A DNA stretch of 64,000 bases. It comes from Desulfobacter vibrioformis DSM 8776. GTDB taxonomy: Bacteria > Desulfobacterota > Desulfobacteria > Desulfobacterales > Desulfobacteraceae. The stretch covers positions 107,841 through 171,840 of the forward strand of contig NZ_JQKJ01000007.1 in the NCBI RefSeq assembly GCF_000745975.1, given 5' to 3'. Shown piece by piece: positions 25,727 to 35,079 of the stretch. Numbering within the stretch: the stretch's first letter is position 1; each line of letters opens with the position of its first letter. The notes below the pieces were generated by a model that was given only the letters and a program-made list of their open reading frames with translations, had not been told where the DNA came from and did no database searches. The translations under genes were made by a program, and so were the position numbers.

Positions 25727-26605
25727 TTACAGTTTTGTTTTACCACCCATGCTGCGGCTGATGATGTTGAGAACAAATACCAGGACGACAAGGATCAGCG
25801 ATGCGGCCCAGGCCAGTTCAATGAGATTTTCATAGGGACTGGATGACCAGTTGTAGATCAGTACGGCCAAGGATGCTGTGGGATTGTTGGGAGAAAGCCA
25901 GCTTTCTGAAAAAAGGGCCGTGAACAGCAACGGCGCGGTTTCTCCGGCAGCCCTGGCCACGGCAAGGACAACGCCTGTTATGATGCCTGGCATGGCAACA
26001 GGCAAAATAACCTTGACCAGACTTTGGGCTGGGGTGCATCCCATGCCGTAGGCTGCTTCGCGCATGGGGTTTGGCACCATTTTAATGGCTTCTTCAGCCG
26101 TGAGCATGACGGTGGGGATCATCAGCAGGGAAAGGGCGATGCCCCCGGCCCATGACGAATAATGGCCCATGACAAGGACAACGACGGCGTAGGCGAAAAC
26201 ACCGGCAATAATGGACGGAAGACCGGTCATTGTTTTTGCGCAGAATCTGGCAGTTTCTGAAATTTTGCTGTGGGGATCAAGTTCTGCCAGATAAACCGCT
26301 GCCAGAATGCCAAAAGGGATACTGATCAAACCGGCAATGCCCACCATAAAAGCGGTACCGAGAATCGCATTGCCGAAACCGCCGACGCCATGGGCGTCAA
26401 AGGCACCCGGAGGCAGGGTGTAAAACAGTTCAAGGGTCAGTCGTTTACCGCCGCGGTATATCAGCAGGATAAGGACTGAAAATAAAGGAATACATGCTGT
26501 GATCGCGCAGGCAATAGTGATGGCACTTAAAATGATTGACTTAAGCGCTCTGGGTTCCATGGGCTGACGTTCCAGTTGCGGTAGTTGAAGGCCGGTCTGG
26601 CTCAT
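25727..26605 (-). CDS. pstA: Phosphate ABC transporter permease PstA
   Basis: A 292-residue inner-membrane permease with about six hydrophobic segments. The PstA-typical GGIALSLLMIPTVMLTAEEA and AYGMGCTPAQSLVKVILP (EAA loop) are present. It overlaps pstC by four bases, so the two are translated together. Confidence 0.95.
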   Translation of the reverse strand: MSQTGLQLPQLERQPMEPRALKSIILSAITIACAITACIPLFSVLILLIYRGGKRLTLELFYTLPPGAFDAHGVGGFGNAILGTAFMVGIAGLISIPFGILAAVYLAELDPHSKISETARFCAKTMTGLPSIIAGVFAYAVVVLVMGHYSSWAGGIALSLLMIPTVMLTAEEAIKMVPNPMREAAYGMGCTPAQSLVKVILPVAMPGIITGVVLAVARAAGETAPLLFTALFSESWLSPNNPTASLAVLIYNWSSSPYENLIELAWAASLILVVLVFVLNIISRSMGGKTKL

Positions 26606-27579
26606 CTTCTATCTCCTCCCGGTGTTGCCTTGGTAACAATGACAGCACCTGCAATGTTAACGATCAGGGTAATCAGCAAGAGCACACAGGCGGCATACAT
26701 GAGCGCACCGGTTTCAAGCCCGACATTTGCTTCCGGAAAAGTGTTGGCCAGAAGGGCTGCAATGGTGTCTGCCGGGGCAAAAAAGGACAGGGTCAGTGTG
26801 GACATACTGCCCACAAGCATGGCAAGGGCCATGGTTTCACCAAGGGCCCGGCCAAACCCCAGTACAAGCGCACCGAAAATACCACCGGATGCTGTGGGCA
26901 GCATAACACGCAGGATGGCTTCCCAGCGGGTGGTGCCCATGCCAAAGGCGGCTTCCTTGGTTTTATGGGGTATGGCTTTGAAGGCGTCCTGGGAAATGGC
27001 CGCAACCGTAGGCAGGATCATGATGGACAGCACCAGTACTGCCGGAAGAAGGCCCAGGCCCGAAAGCCGGGTGGAAAAAAAAGGAATCCATCCCAGGTAT
27101 TCGTGCAGAAAATTGGCTAAAGGACGGATCAGCGGAACCAGAACATAAATGCCCCACAGCCCGTAGACAACGCTTGGGATAGCGGCAAGCAGTTCAATAA
27201 TATTTTTTAATGCAAATTCAACTTTATATGGAAGAAAATCCTGGGTGATGAATATTGCAATGGTAATTCCGAAAAAACCACCGAGAATAAGGGCAAGAAA
27301 GGAACTGTAAATTGTTCCCCAGATCTGGGGAAGAATCCCGTACACATTTTCGCTTGAGTTCCAGACAGAAGTGAACAGAAATTTAATCCCCAGATCAGGG
27401 AACGCCGGCAACGCTTTTCCGCCGATTTTATAGACGATGAACGCCAGCAGGAAAATAGTGGCCCAGGTAAAAGCCCGGGTTAAGAACCTGAATGATTTGT
27501 CAAAAAAAATGTCGCCCGGGGTGGGCGGTTTGGATAATGTCCTGCCACCGACATTACCCAAGAATTCATTGTCGGCCAT
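26602..27579 (-). CDS. pstC: Phosphate ABC transporter permease PstC
   Basis: The second permease of the phosphate importer, 325 residues and about six membrane segments. GLWGIYVLVP, SIMILPTVAAISQDAF and the EAA loop AAFGMGTTRWEAILRVMLP are typical of PstC. It is separated from pstS by a terminator hairpin, which would lower its expression compared with the binding protein. Confidence 0.95.
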   Translation of the reverse strand: MADNEFLGNVGGRTLSKPPTPGDIFFDKSFRFLTRAFTWATIFLLAFIVYKIGGKALPAFPDLGIKFLFTSVWNSSENVYGILPQIWGTIYSSFLALILGGFFGITIAIFITQDFLPYKVEFALKNIIELLAAIPSVVYGLWGIYVLVPLIRPLANFLHEYLGWIPFFSTRLSGLGLLPAVLVLSIMILPTVAAISQDAFKAIPHKTKEAAFGMGTTRWEAILRVMLPTASGGIFGALVLGFGRALGETMALAMLVGSMSTLTLSFFAPADTIAALLANTFPEANVGLETGALMYAACVLLLITLIVNIAGAVIVTKATPGGDRR

Positions 27580-27605
27580 TTTTTTAAGTCTCCGGATAAG
27601 AAACA

Positions 27606-27637
27606 GGGCACTTTCCCTTTTTTAAAGGAAAGTGCCC
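27606..27637 (-). terminator. Terminator or attenuator between pstS and pstC
   Basis: GGGCACTTTCC and GGAAAGTGCCC form a long stem around an AT-rich loop between pstS and pstC. It probably lets pstS be made in excess over the membrane components, a common pattern for binding-protein operons. Confidence 0.65.
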
Positions 27638-27660
27638 CTGATCAAGAAAGAAAATTGTTT

Positions 27661-28695
27661 TTACTGAATGTTTTTAGAAGCTTCCCTAACTTTTTTTACA
27701 ACACTTTCAGGAAGGGGAATATAACCGGCTTTGTCAGCAATTTTCTGACCGTCATCCAGGCAGTATTCGACCATTTTGCGCAGGGCTGCAGCGGTGTCTG
27801 CATCTTTGTTCTTTTTGTAGAACAGCATCCAGGTGAAGGTTGCAATGGGGTAGGATGCATCGCCTTCAGGATCGTTGATGAACACGATCATATTTTCAGG
27901 CAGAACAGCGTTGGCAAGGGCTGCAGCACCGCCTTCAGGTCCGGGGCATACAAATTTGCCGGCTTTGTTTTCCAGGCATGCCATGGGCAGTTTGTTCAGC
28001 TTGGCAAAACCGTATTCGGTATATCCAATAGCACCCGGGGTCTGGCGGATGGCAGAAGACACGCCGTCGTTCTTTTTGCCTTTTACCATGTTGGTGCCGG
28101 GCCACTGAACCATTTTGCCCTGGCCGACAGTGGATTTGAAATCAGAAGAAATAGCGCTTAAGTGACCGGTGAAGCCAAAGGTGGTACCGGATTTGTCAGA
28201 ACGGACAACAACGGTGATGGGGGTGTCAGGCAGGGTCAGGCCGGGGTTGGCATCAGCGATTTTGGCGTCATTCCATTTGGTGATTTTGCCCAGGAAAATT
28301 TCGGGATATACGCTCCGGGGCAGTTTGATGCCGTCAATGCCGGGCAGGTTGTAGGCAATAACAATTTCGCCTGCGGTCATGGGCAGCAGCTGAACACCCT
28401 CGGGCACCTGGTCAATTTCGCTCTGCTTCATGGCTGCATCACTGGCGCCGAAATCAACGGTGTGGGCAATGAAGTTTTTGATGCCGGAACCCGAACCGAT
28501 GGACTGGTAGTCTACTTTGATTTCTCCATTGGTTTTTTGGGCAAGATCTTTGAACCATTCGCTGTAAATTGGTGCAGGAAAGCTGGCACCGGCACCGGTA
28601 ATTTTGGTTTCACCTGCAGTTGCGGAGCCCGCAATCATGAAGGATGCTGCAACGGCAGCGGATAAGGCAACATTAAATAACGATTTGAATTTCAT
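27661..28695 (-). CDS. pstS: Phosphate-binding protein PstS
   Basis: The 344-residue periplasmic receptor of the phosphate importer. A signal peptide (MKFKSLFNVALSAAVAASFMIAGSATA) is followed by ITGAGASFPAPIYSEWF, YQSIGSGSGIKNF, FGASDAAM, VVRSDKSGTTFGFTGHL and GAIGYTEYGF, which include the phosphate contacts. GGAG lies six bases before the ATG. A Pho-box-like site lies about 80 bases upstream, so phosphate control is likely. Confidence 0.97.
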   Translation of the reverse strand: MKFKSLFNVALSAAVAASFMIAGSATAGETKITGAGASFPAPIYSEWFKDLAQKTNGEIKVDYQSIGSGSGIKNFIAHTVDFGASDAAMKQSEIDQVPEGVQLLPMTAGEIVIAYNLPGIDGIKLPRSVYPEIFLGKITKWNDAKIADANPGLTLPDTPITVVVRSDKSGTTFGFTGHLSAISSDFKSTVGQGKMVQWPGTNMVKGKKNDGVSSAIRQTPGAIGYTEYGFAKLNKLPMACLENKAGKFVCPGPEGGAAALANAVLPENMIVFINDPEGDASYPIATFTWMLFYKKNKDADTAAALRKMVEYCLDDGQKIADKAGYIPLPESVVKKVREASKNIQ

Positions 28696-28772
28696 CTGTT
28701 TCTCCTGTTGTTAACGTTTTAAACTGCACTTTTGGTTAAGAATCAACATGATGAGTATTACTACTATTCAAA

Positions 28773-28790
28773 TGTTATGATTTTGTTAAG
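28773..28790 (-). promoter_or_regulatory. Pho-box-like site upstream of pstS
   Basis: On the minus strand CTTAACAAAATCATAACA has the PhoB layout of two related seven-base halves (CTTAACA and CATAACA) separated by four AT bases. Enterobacterial halves are CTGTCAT, so the match is structural more than literal. Confidence 0.5.
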
Positions 28791-28872
28791 ATTTAATGAG
28801 GGGAGTGTAAGTCAAGAAAATCGGGGCTGACGGCGTGCTGGGGCAGGATTTTGAACACCCTGATTGCAGGTG

Positions 28873-29538
28873 TCATGAAGGACGCAGCAGCAATTCCGGG
28901 TTGGCCTGGGCTTCAAGAAATGTTGCAAAGTTTTTTTTGATTTTCGGCAATTTGTATAATTTGCCGACCAGGTCCTTTTTAGTGGCTTTGGCAAGGCTTG
29001 AGGGGTCAAAATATGCCTTGGCATTATCCACGGTCAGCACAAAAGGGGGTTTGCCGTTACGCACGAGAATATGACTCATCAGCAGTGCGCCGGTCCGGTG
29101 GTTGCCTTCGAAAAAAAGCTGGGGCTGGCTGACATGGAGAATATACATGCCGGCGGCGCGTTTCCAGGCTGGGACATGTTTATGATTCTTTGCCCAGGAA
29201 CGCAGATCCTTGATGCAGAATTCTTTCTGGCCGTAAAAGCGGTCGCTTGTGGCCAGGATGTGCTGCTGGAAATCCTTTCTTTTTTTCAAATCCTCCCCGC
29301 ACAGGACAATATGGTTAAGTTCAAGGAAATGGTGCAGCCCGGTCTGTTCCACCAGGCTTAAATCCTGTTCGAGCAGGGTGTTGATGTAGCGGTAGCCGGC
29401 AAGCATGTTTTCGACAATTTCATCCCGCATGGGTTCCCGGCGCATATCCAGACTGTCGTTAATATGTTCGAAATTTTTCTGGACCGTCCTCAGATAATAT
29501 TCCACTGCCTCAAGATTAATCCTGAATTTAGAATGCAT
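28873..29538 (-). CDS. Fic-fold protein with altered active-site motif
   Basis: A 221-residue soluble protein with the Fic core. The Fic motif HxFx[D/E]GNxRxxR appears as QLFFEGNHRTGALL, so the glutamate, Gly-Asn and first arginine are kept but the catalytic histidine is glutamine and the glycine after Asn is histidine. Fic enzymes usually transfer AMP to proteins; with this motif, AMPylation seems unlikely, though other phosphotransferases of the fold tolerate changes. The preceding WKRAAGMYILHVSQPQ helix is as in Fic. No antitoxin lies alongside. Confidence 0.72.
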   Translation of the reverse strand: MHSKFRINLEAVEYYLRTVQKNFEHINDSLDMRREPMRDEIVENMLAGYRYINTLLEQDLSLVEQTGLHHFLELNHIVLCGEDLKKRKDFQQHILATSDRFYGQKEFCIKDLRSWAKNHKHVPAWKRAAGMYILHVSQPQLFFEGNHRTGALLMSHILVRNGKPPFVLTVDNAKAYFDPSSLAKATKKDLVGKLYKLPKIKKNFATFLEAQANPELLLRPS

Positions 29539-29691
29539 TTTTCCACCAGGTTGTAATGGTCAACAGATAGGGGCAGGCACAATTGCTTATGTTCCGCCTG
29601 TAATGAGAACCCCCAAGTCAGGCATACATTAGAGCAGGCATCCGGTTTTTGTCAAGGTGCATAAAAATTCTCCCCGGAGACGATCCGCATA

Positions 29692-31107
29692 TTAAAAATA
29701 GGGCGCAAGGCCCGGGGAAAATTTTTCAAAGCTGCAAATTTTTTCTTCAAGTACGGGATCAAGACCGGATTGTACCAGAGTGGCATATGGTTCATTGGGG
29801 AATAAAAATGTTTCCGCAAACCCTGGAATTTGCCGACCGGCAATTCGAATGCCCGGGTGCTGGTTATCTTTTTCAATAATGACATGGCTGTCTTTATTCA
29901 GCTGGACTGGTATATGCGGGTAGCGCATTGACGGGGCAGCACGCAAAGCGGTGGAATGGTATTTCAGTGTCAGGGTTAAATCTGAAAGATTCAGGCTGTT
30001 GGGCCACAGGCTCCGGGGGATGGTGATGCCATCTTTGCCGGCGGTCCAGTCCGTTCCTTTTTTGCCTCTTGTTTCAAGGTATCTTGCAACGGCGCCGGTC
30101 TGGTTCGGGTCTCCTGAAAGGGTCATGGTCCGGATAAACCCGGTGGCTGTGATGTCTTCCCATGCATGTTTGATCAGATCGGCATTTCGTTTCCTTGCCG
30201 CAGCTTTCTGGAACTGCTGGCGATAGGTGAATGCGCAGTAGTTTATGGGCAGATTGATCTCATTTCTCAGGCTGTGCAGGATAAGCTCCAGGGCCGCAAG
30301 CTCGGTTTCAAGGACAGACACGCCGGGACCATGCAAAAAGGTGTAGCCGTGGCTGATCAGTTTTGGCAGGTTGAAATGGGTGCACCGGATCTGGTGAAGA
30401 TTGAGAAAATTGACCCCCAGGCCGGAAAGAGATTTTAAAAGGGGCTTTGTCCTCTCCAGATCCTCGGGGATCGCCGGCATTTCAACCGTGACAACAGGAA
30501 TGATTCCCACGGCCTTTTTCAGGCTGTCCAGGGCGTAGTCCGCGGCTGGCAAATCAAAACGGATTTCTTTAAGACCTTTGTCTCTAAGGATTTTCAGCCG
30601 GTCTGTGGTGACAAGGGTGCCGTTGGTATACATCCAGATATGGGAAAGATCAGGCACCTCCCGGCCAAGGATGTCTAAAAAACAGATGATCCGGTCAAAG
30701 CTGATCATGGGTTCCCCGCCGCTGAATGCCACGCCCCGGATACCAAATTTTTTGACATAGTCGGCATAGTCTTTGGGCCGTTCAAATTCAATTGAGCTTG
30801 TCATTGGCGGGCCCTGGTCCTTTTGTTCCGATGGACAGTAAAAACATCGGGCATTGCAGATGCCGTTTATGAACAGGCATGACCAGGTGCCTTGTCCGCA
30901 CAGGGCACAGCCCGGGGAGATCGCATGGGTATACAGTTTGGTCCCGGCAAATTCCCACCGGGCCTGGGTATGGGTGGATATCTCATCAAGCAGTTCCCTG
31001 CGCAGGGCTTGGGCTGCCCTGGCTGCCCCGGGTGAGATCCAGGGCATGGTGTGGTAAAGGTCGGGGAATGCTTTGCGGGTTTGGTGGATTTGGGCGGCCA
31101 TGTCCAT
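29692..31107 (-). CDS. Radical SAM protein
   Basis: A 471-residue S-adenosylmethionine radical enzyme. The CNARCFYC motif binds the 4Fe-4S cluster, and the preceding CALCGQGTWSC adds cysteines for a possible second metal site. FSGGEPMISFDRI (the GGE motif), IWMYTNGTL and IRFDLPAADYALD follow the usual barrel order. I start at the ATG at 31107, which has AAGGTGA upstream; the frame extends to 31170 but without a ribosome-binding site. The substrate is unknown and the neighbours give no hint. Confidence 0.85.
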   Translation of the reverse strand: MDMAAQIHQTRKAFPDLYHTMPWISPGAARAAQALRRELLDEISTHTQARWEFAGTKLYTHAISPGCALCGQGTWSCLFINGICNARCFYCPSEQKDQGPPMTSSIEFERPKDYADYVKKFGIRGVAFSGGEPMISFDRIICFLDILGREVPDLSHIWMYTNGTLVTTDRLKILRDKGLKEIRFDLPAADYALDSLKKAVGIIPVVTVEMPAIPEDLERTKPLLKSLSGLGVNFLNLHQIRCTHFNLPKLISHGYTFLHGPGVSVLETELAALELILHSLRNEINLPINYCAFTYRQQFQKAAARKRNADLIKHAWEDITATGFIRTMTLSGDPNQTGAVARYLETRGKKGTDWTAGKDGITIPRSLWPNSLNLSDLTLTLKYHSTALRAAPSMRYPHIPVQLNKDSHVIIEKDNQHPGIRIAGRQIPGFAETFLFPNEPYATLVQSGLDPVLEEKICSFEKFSPGLAPYF

Positions 31108-31590
31108 AGATTTCACCTTTGCTGTAATCACATTTAAAAGTGCGGGAGGATTCTGCAGGATGGATGCCATGGGGTGGGCAATGCCATAAACTTAAGCATT
31201 GAATATTTTATTTTACCATGAAGAACATGAAGAGCATGAAGAATATATACCGAAAAAGCAATCTTCATGTCCTTCATGCTCTTCATGGTTTTAATTTGGA
31301 AGCCTCTTAACTTTATGGCATTGAAGGCAGGCTGAAGGATGGCGGATGAAAGGAAATAAAAAGAAGTAATAGTTCCTGTTTATAATTTTATCGGAATTTA
31401 TAGTTCTATGCCGTCAGGGTGCCGGGCCTGGTAGGAGGCGCTTGTCAAATAAGCTTGTCTTTATGAATCCTTTTTTGTAAACAGGGGATCGTAAAAGGAA
31501 TTAAAGAATCCGAATATCGGAACAACCTGTTATCAGAGTCGGGGATCAGGGTTGAGTATCAGGGTTGAGTATCAGGGTTGAGTATCAGGG
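31108..31590. other. Repeat-rich intergenic region
   Basis: About 480 bases without a credible gene. It holds a long ATGAAG-based hairpin (31215-31289) and, at its right end, the 13-base tandem repeats that run up to the next gene. It must also carry the divergent promoters of the radical SAM and activator genes, which I cannot place. Confidence 0.6.
31215..31289. repeat. Long imperfect inverted repeat of ATGAAGNNN units
   Basis: Two 28-base arms (31215-31242 and 31262-31289) each contain three 9-base ATGAAGNNN-type units and pair with about three mismatches around a 19-base spacer. A near twin with perfect arms lies at 49243-49305. Confidence 0.8.
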
Positions 31591-31599
31591 TTGAGTGAC
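31548..31599 (+). repeat. 13-bp tandem repeat at the start of an activator gene
   Basis: The unit AGGGTTGAGTATC occurs three times exactly (31548, 31561, 31574) and a fourth time with a changed end at 31587. The last copy runs into the start of the downstream gene and supplies its AGGG. Confidence 0.85.
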
Positions 31600-33003
31600 G
31601 TGAAAAAACTTCATTTTATTGTCAGGCAGGCATCGCATATGGGGGATCTGCATCAGCACCTGGCACCGGTATATGACATTGACAGCAGCAGCCGGCTGAC
31701 AATTGCCCTGCAGGTGCTGCGCCACCGCCGGCCGGAATTTGTATTTCTGGATATTCAGCTCCTTCAACAGGCGGCTTCAAAAAGCAGTTACAAAGCCATT
31801 TTTCAAACCATAAGCCTGGTATGCCCCAATGCAAGTATTATTATCATGGCCCCGTCTGAACTGCTTGCCGAGGCTGTCAAAATCGTCCGTGACGGTGCTC
31901 AAGCCTATCTGACCTATCCCCTGGTGCCTGATGAAATCAGGCTGGTGGTGACCCGTATCATTGAGCAGAACCGGGCAGCGTCGGAACTCAATTATCTGCG
32001 GGAGCAGGTCTGGCAGGAAAACGCGTTTGACCTGCTTCACACCAAAAGTCCGGCCATGAAATCCGTATTTGAAAAAATCCGGGCTGTGGCTGCCACCAAA
32101 AGTACGGTGCTGTTGACTGGTGAAACCGGAACCGGTAAAGGATTTACCGCCCGGTGCCTTCACAATCTCTCTTTAAGAAAAGATGAACGGTTCATTGAGG
32201 TGCATTGCGGGGCCATTCCCGATACCCTGGTGGAGAGCGAACTGTTTGGCCATGAAAAGGGCGCCTTTACCGGGGCTGTCAAAAGAAAGCTGGGGAAGTT
32301 TGAGATTGCCAAAAACGGGACCATTTTTTTGGATGAAATCGGGACGATCACGCCCTCGGCCCAGATCAAACTGCTCCAGGTTCTCCAGGACGGCACCTTT
32401 CACCGGGTGGGCGGAGAAGAGCAGCTCCAGGCGGATGTGCGCATTCTTGCTGCGACCAATGCGGATTTGAAACAATTGTGTGATGAAAAGCGTTTCCGGT
32501 CGGATCTGTATTACCGGCTCAATGTTTTTCCGGTTACCCTGCCGTCCCTGAAAGAGCGGAAGGAGGACATTCCCCGGCTGGCGGAGGCGTTTCTGGGAAG
32601 GCTGAATACCTTCCATTCAAAAACCATTTCAGATGTCCATCCCCAGGTTCTTGAGGCATTCCTTGCCTATTCATGGCCTGGAAATATCAGGGAGCTGGAG
32701 AATGTGCTGGAACGGGCCTTTATTTTGGAAAAAACAAGTGTACTTCGCCCTGAAAATTTTCCTGCGGAACTGTTTACCCACAAAGCTGAGTCCCTCCCGG
32801 ATACCATTGATCTGTCCCTGGGCCTGGCCCGGGTCAGAACCCGGGAGGCAGCCAGAGTTGAACGCCGGTACCTGGATTTGATGCTGACCCGGTGCAAGGG
32901 GAAAATAAACGCTACGGCAGAGGCTTCCGGCATTACCACCCGGCAGCTTCATAAATTGATGAAAAGGCATTGTCTGGTTAAAGAAGATTATAAAAACAGA
33001 TAG
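31591..33003 (+). CDS. Sigma-54-dependent activator with atypical receiver
   Basis: A 470-residue NtrC-like transcription activator. The N-terminal 130 residues have a receiver-like fold with FVFLDIQLL as candidate phosphosite, but the conserved lysine region reads YLTYP, so phosphorylation is doubtful. The central AAA+ domain has Walker [15 protein letters not shown] (the sigma-54 contact), FLDEIG and RILAATN. A Fis-like DNA-binding helix pair ([20 protein letters not shown]) ends the protein. The frame starts with TTG at 31591, but GTG at 31600 is better spaced from the repeat-borne AGGG. Confidence 0.9.
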   Translation: MSDVKKLHFIVRQASHMGDLHQHLAPVYDIDSSSRLTIALQVLRHRRPEFVFLDIQLLQQAASKSSYKAIFQTISLVCPNASIIIMAPSELLAEAVKIVRDGAQAYLTYPLVPDEIRLVVTRIIEQNRAASELNYLREQVWQENAFDLLHTKSPAMKSVFEKIRAVAATKSTVLLTGETGTGKGFTARCLHNLSLRKDERFIEVHCGAIPDTLVESELFGHEKGAFTGAVKRKLGKFEIAKNGTIFLDEIGTITPSAQIKLLQVLQDGTFHRVGGEEQLQADVRILAATNADLKQLCDEKRFRSDLYYRLNVFPVTLPSLKERKEDIPRLAEAFLGRLNTFHSKTISDVHPQVLEAFLAYSWPGNIRELENVLERAFILEKTSVLRPENFPAELFTHKAESLPDTIDLSLGLARVRTREAARVERRYLDLMLTRCKGKINATAEASGITTRQLHKLMKRHCLVKEDYKNR

Positions 33004-33048
33004 GTGCTGTCTGGCTTCCGTGATGAACACCTCCAGGAAGGGATCAAG

Positions 33049-34602
<1,554 letters not shown>

Positions 34603-34620
34603 GGATAACTCCAATCTTTT

Positions 34621-35079
34621 TTAATCTTGTTTCCCTTTGGGCGGCAGTTTCACAATCTGAAACCAATACTCCTTCAAGGTGCCCACTGCCTTGAAAAACT
34701 GATCCGGATCCACCGGTTTGGTGATGTAGGAGCTGACACCCAGGCCGTAGCTTTGCAGGATATCCCTTTCCTGGCAGGATGTCGTCAGCACGATGATCCG
34801 AATGTATTTGAACCTCGGGTCTCCGTGGAGCTGCTCCAGAACCTGGTGGCCGTCGATTTTAGGCATGTTAAGATCCAGAAGCAGGATATCCGGCTTAGGA
34901 GCGCGGGACGGGTCCGCATAACAGTTCTGTTGGTAAAGGTAGTCCAGGGCTTCTTCCCCATCATTGACAATGTGAAGTTCGTTTTCAATTTTTCCCTCTT
35001 TAAGGGCCCGCCGGGTCAGCTCCTGGTCTGCCGGATCGTCTTCGGCCAGAAGGATGACAGCAGCCTTATTCTGCTTCAT
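34621..35079 (-). CDS. Single-domain response regulator (Rcp1-like)
   Basis: A 152-residue receiver with no output domain: acidic pair AEDDP, phosphosite LLLDLNMPKIDG, VLTTS and the lysine in ITKPVDPDQF. The extended loops match the Rcp1 type that partners kinases ending like cyanobacterial phytochromes. It overlaps the large kinase gene by 14 bases, with AAGGAG seven bases before its ATG. It probably takes phosphate from that kinase (inference). Confidence 0.93.
   Translation of the reverse strand: MKQNKAAVILLAEDDPADQELTRRALKEGKIENELHIVNDGEEALDYLYQQNCYADPSRAPKPDILLLDLNMPKIDGHQVLEQLHGDPRFKYIRIIVLTTSCQERDILQSYGLGVSSYITKPVDPDQFFKAVGTLKEYWFQIVKLPPKGKQD

Noticed and set aside
31548..31599. Possible CRISPR array
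   Set aside because: The 13-base units are tandem without spacers, and no cas genes are present.
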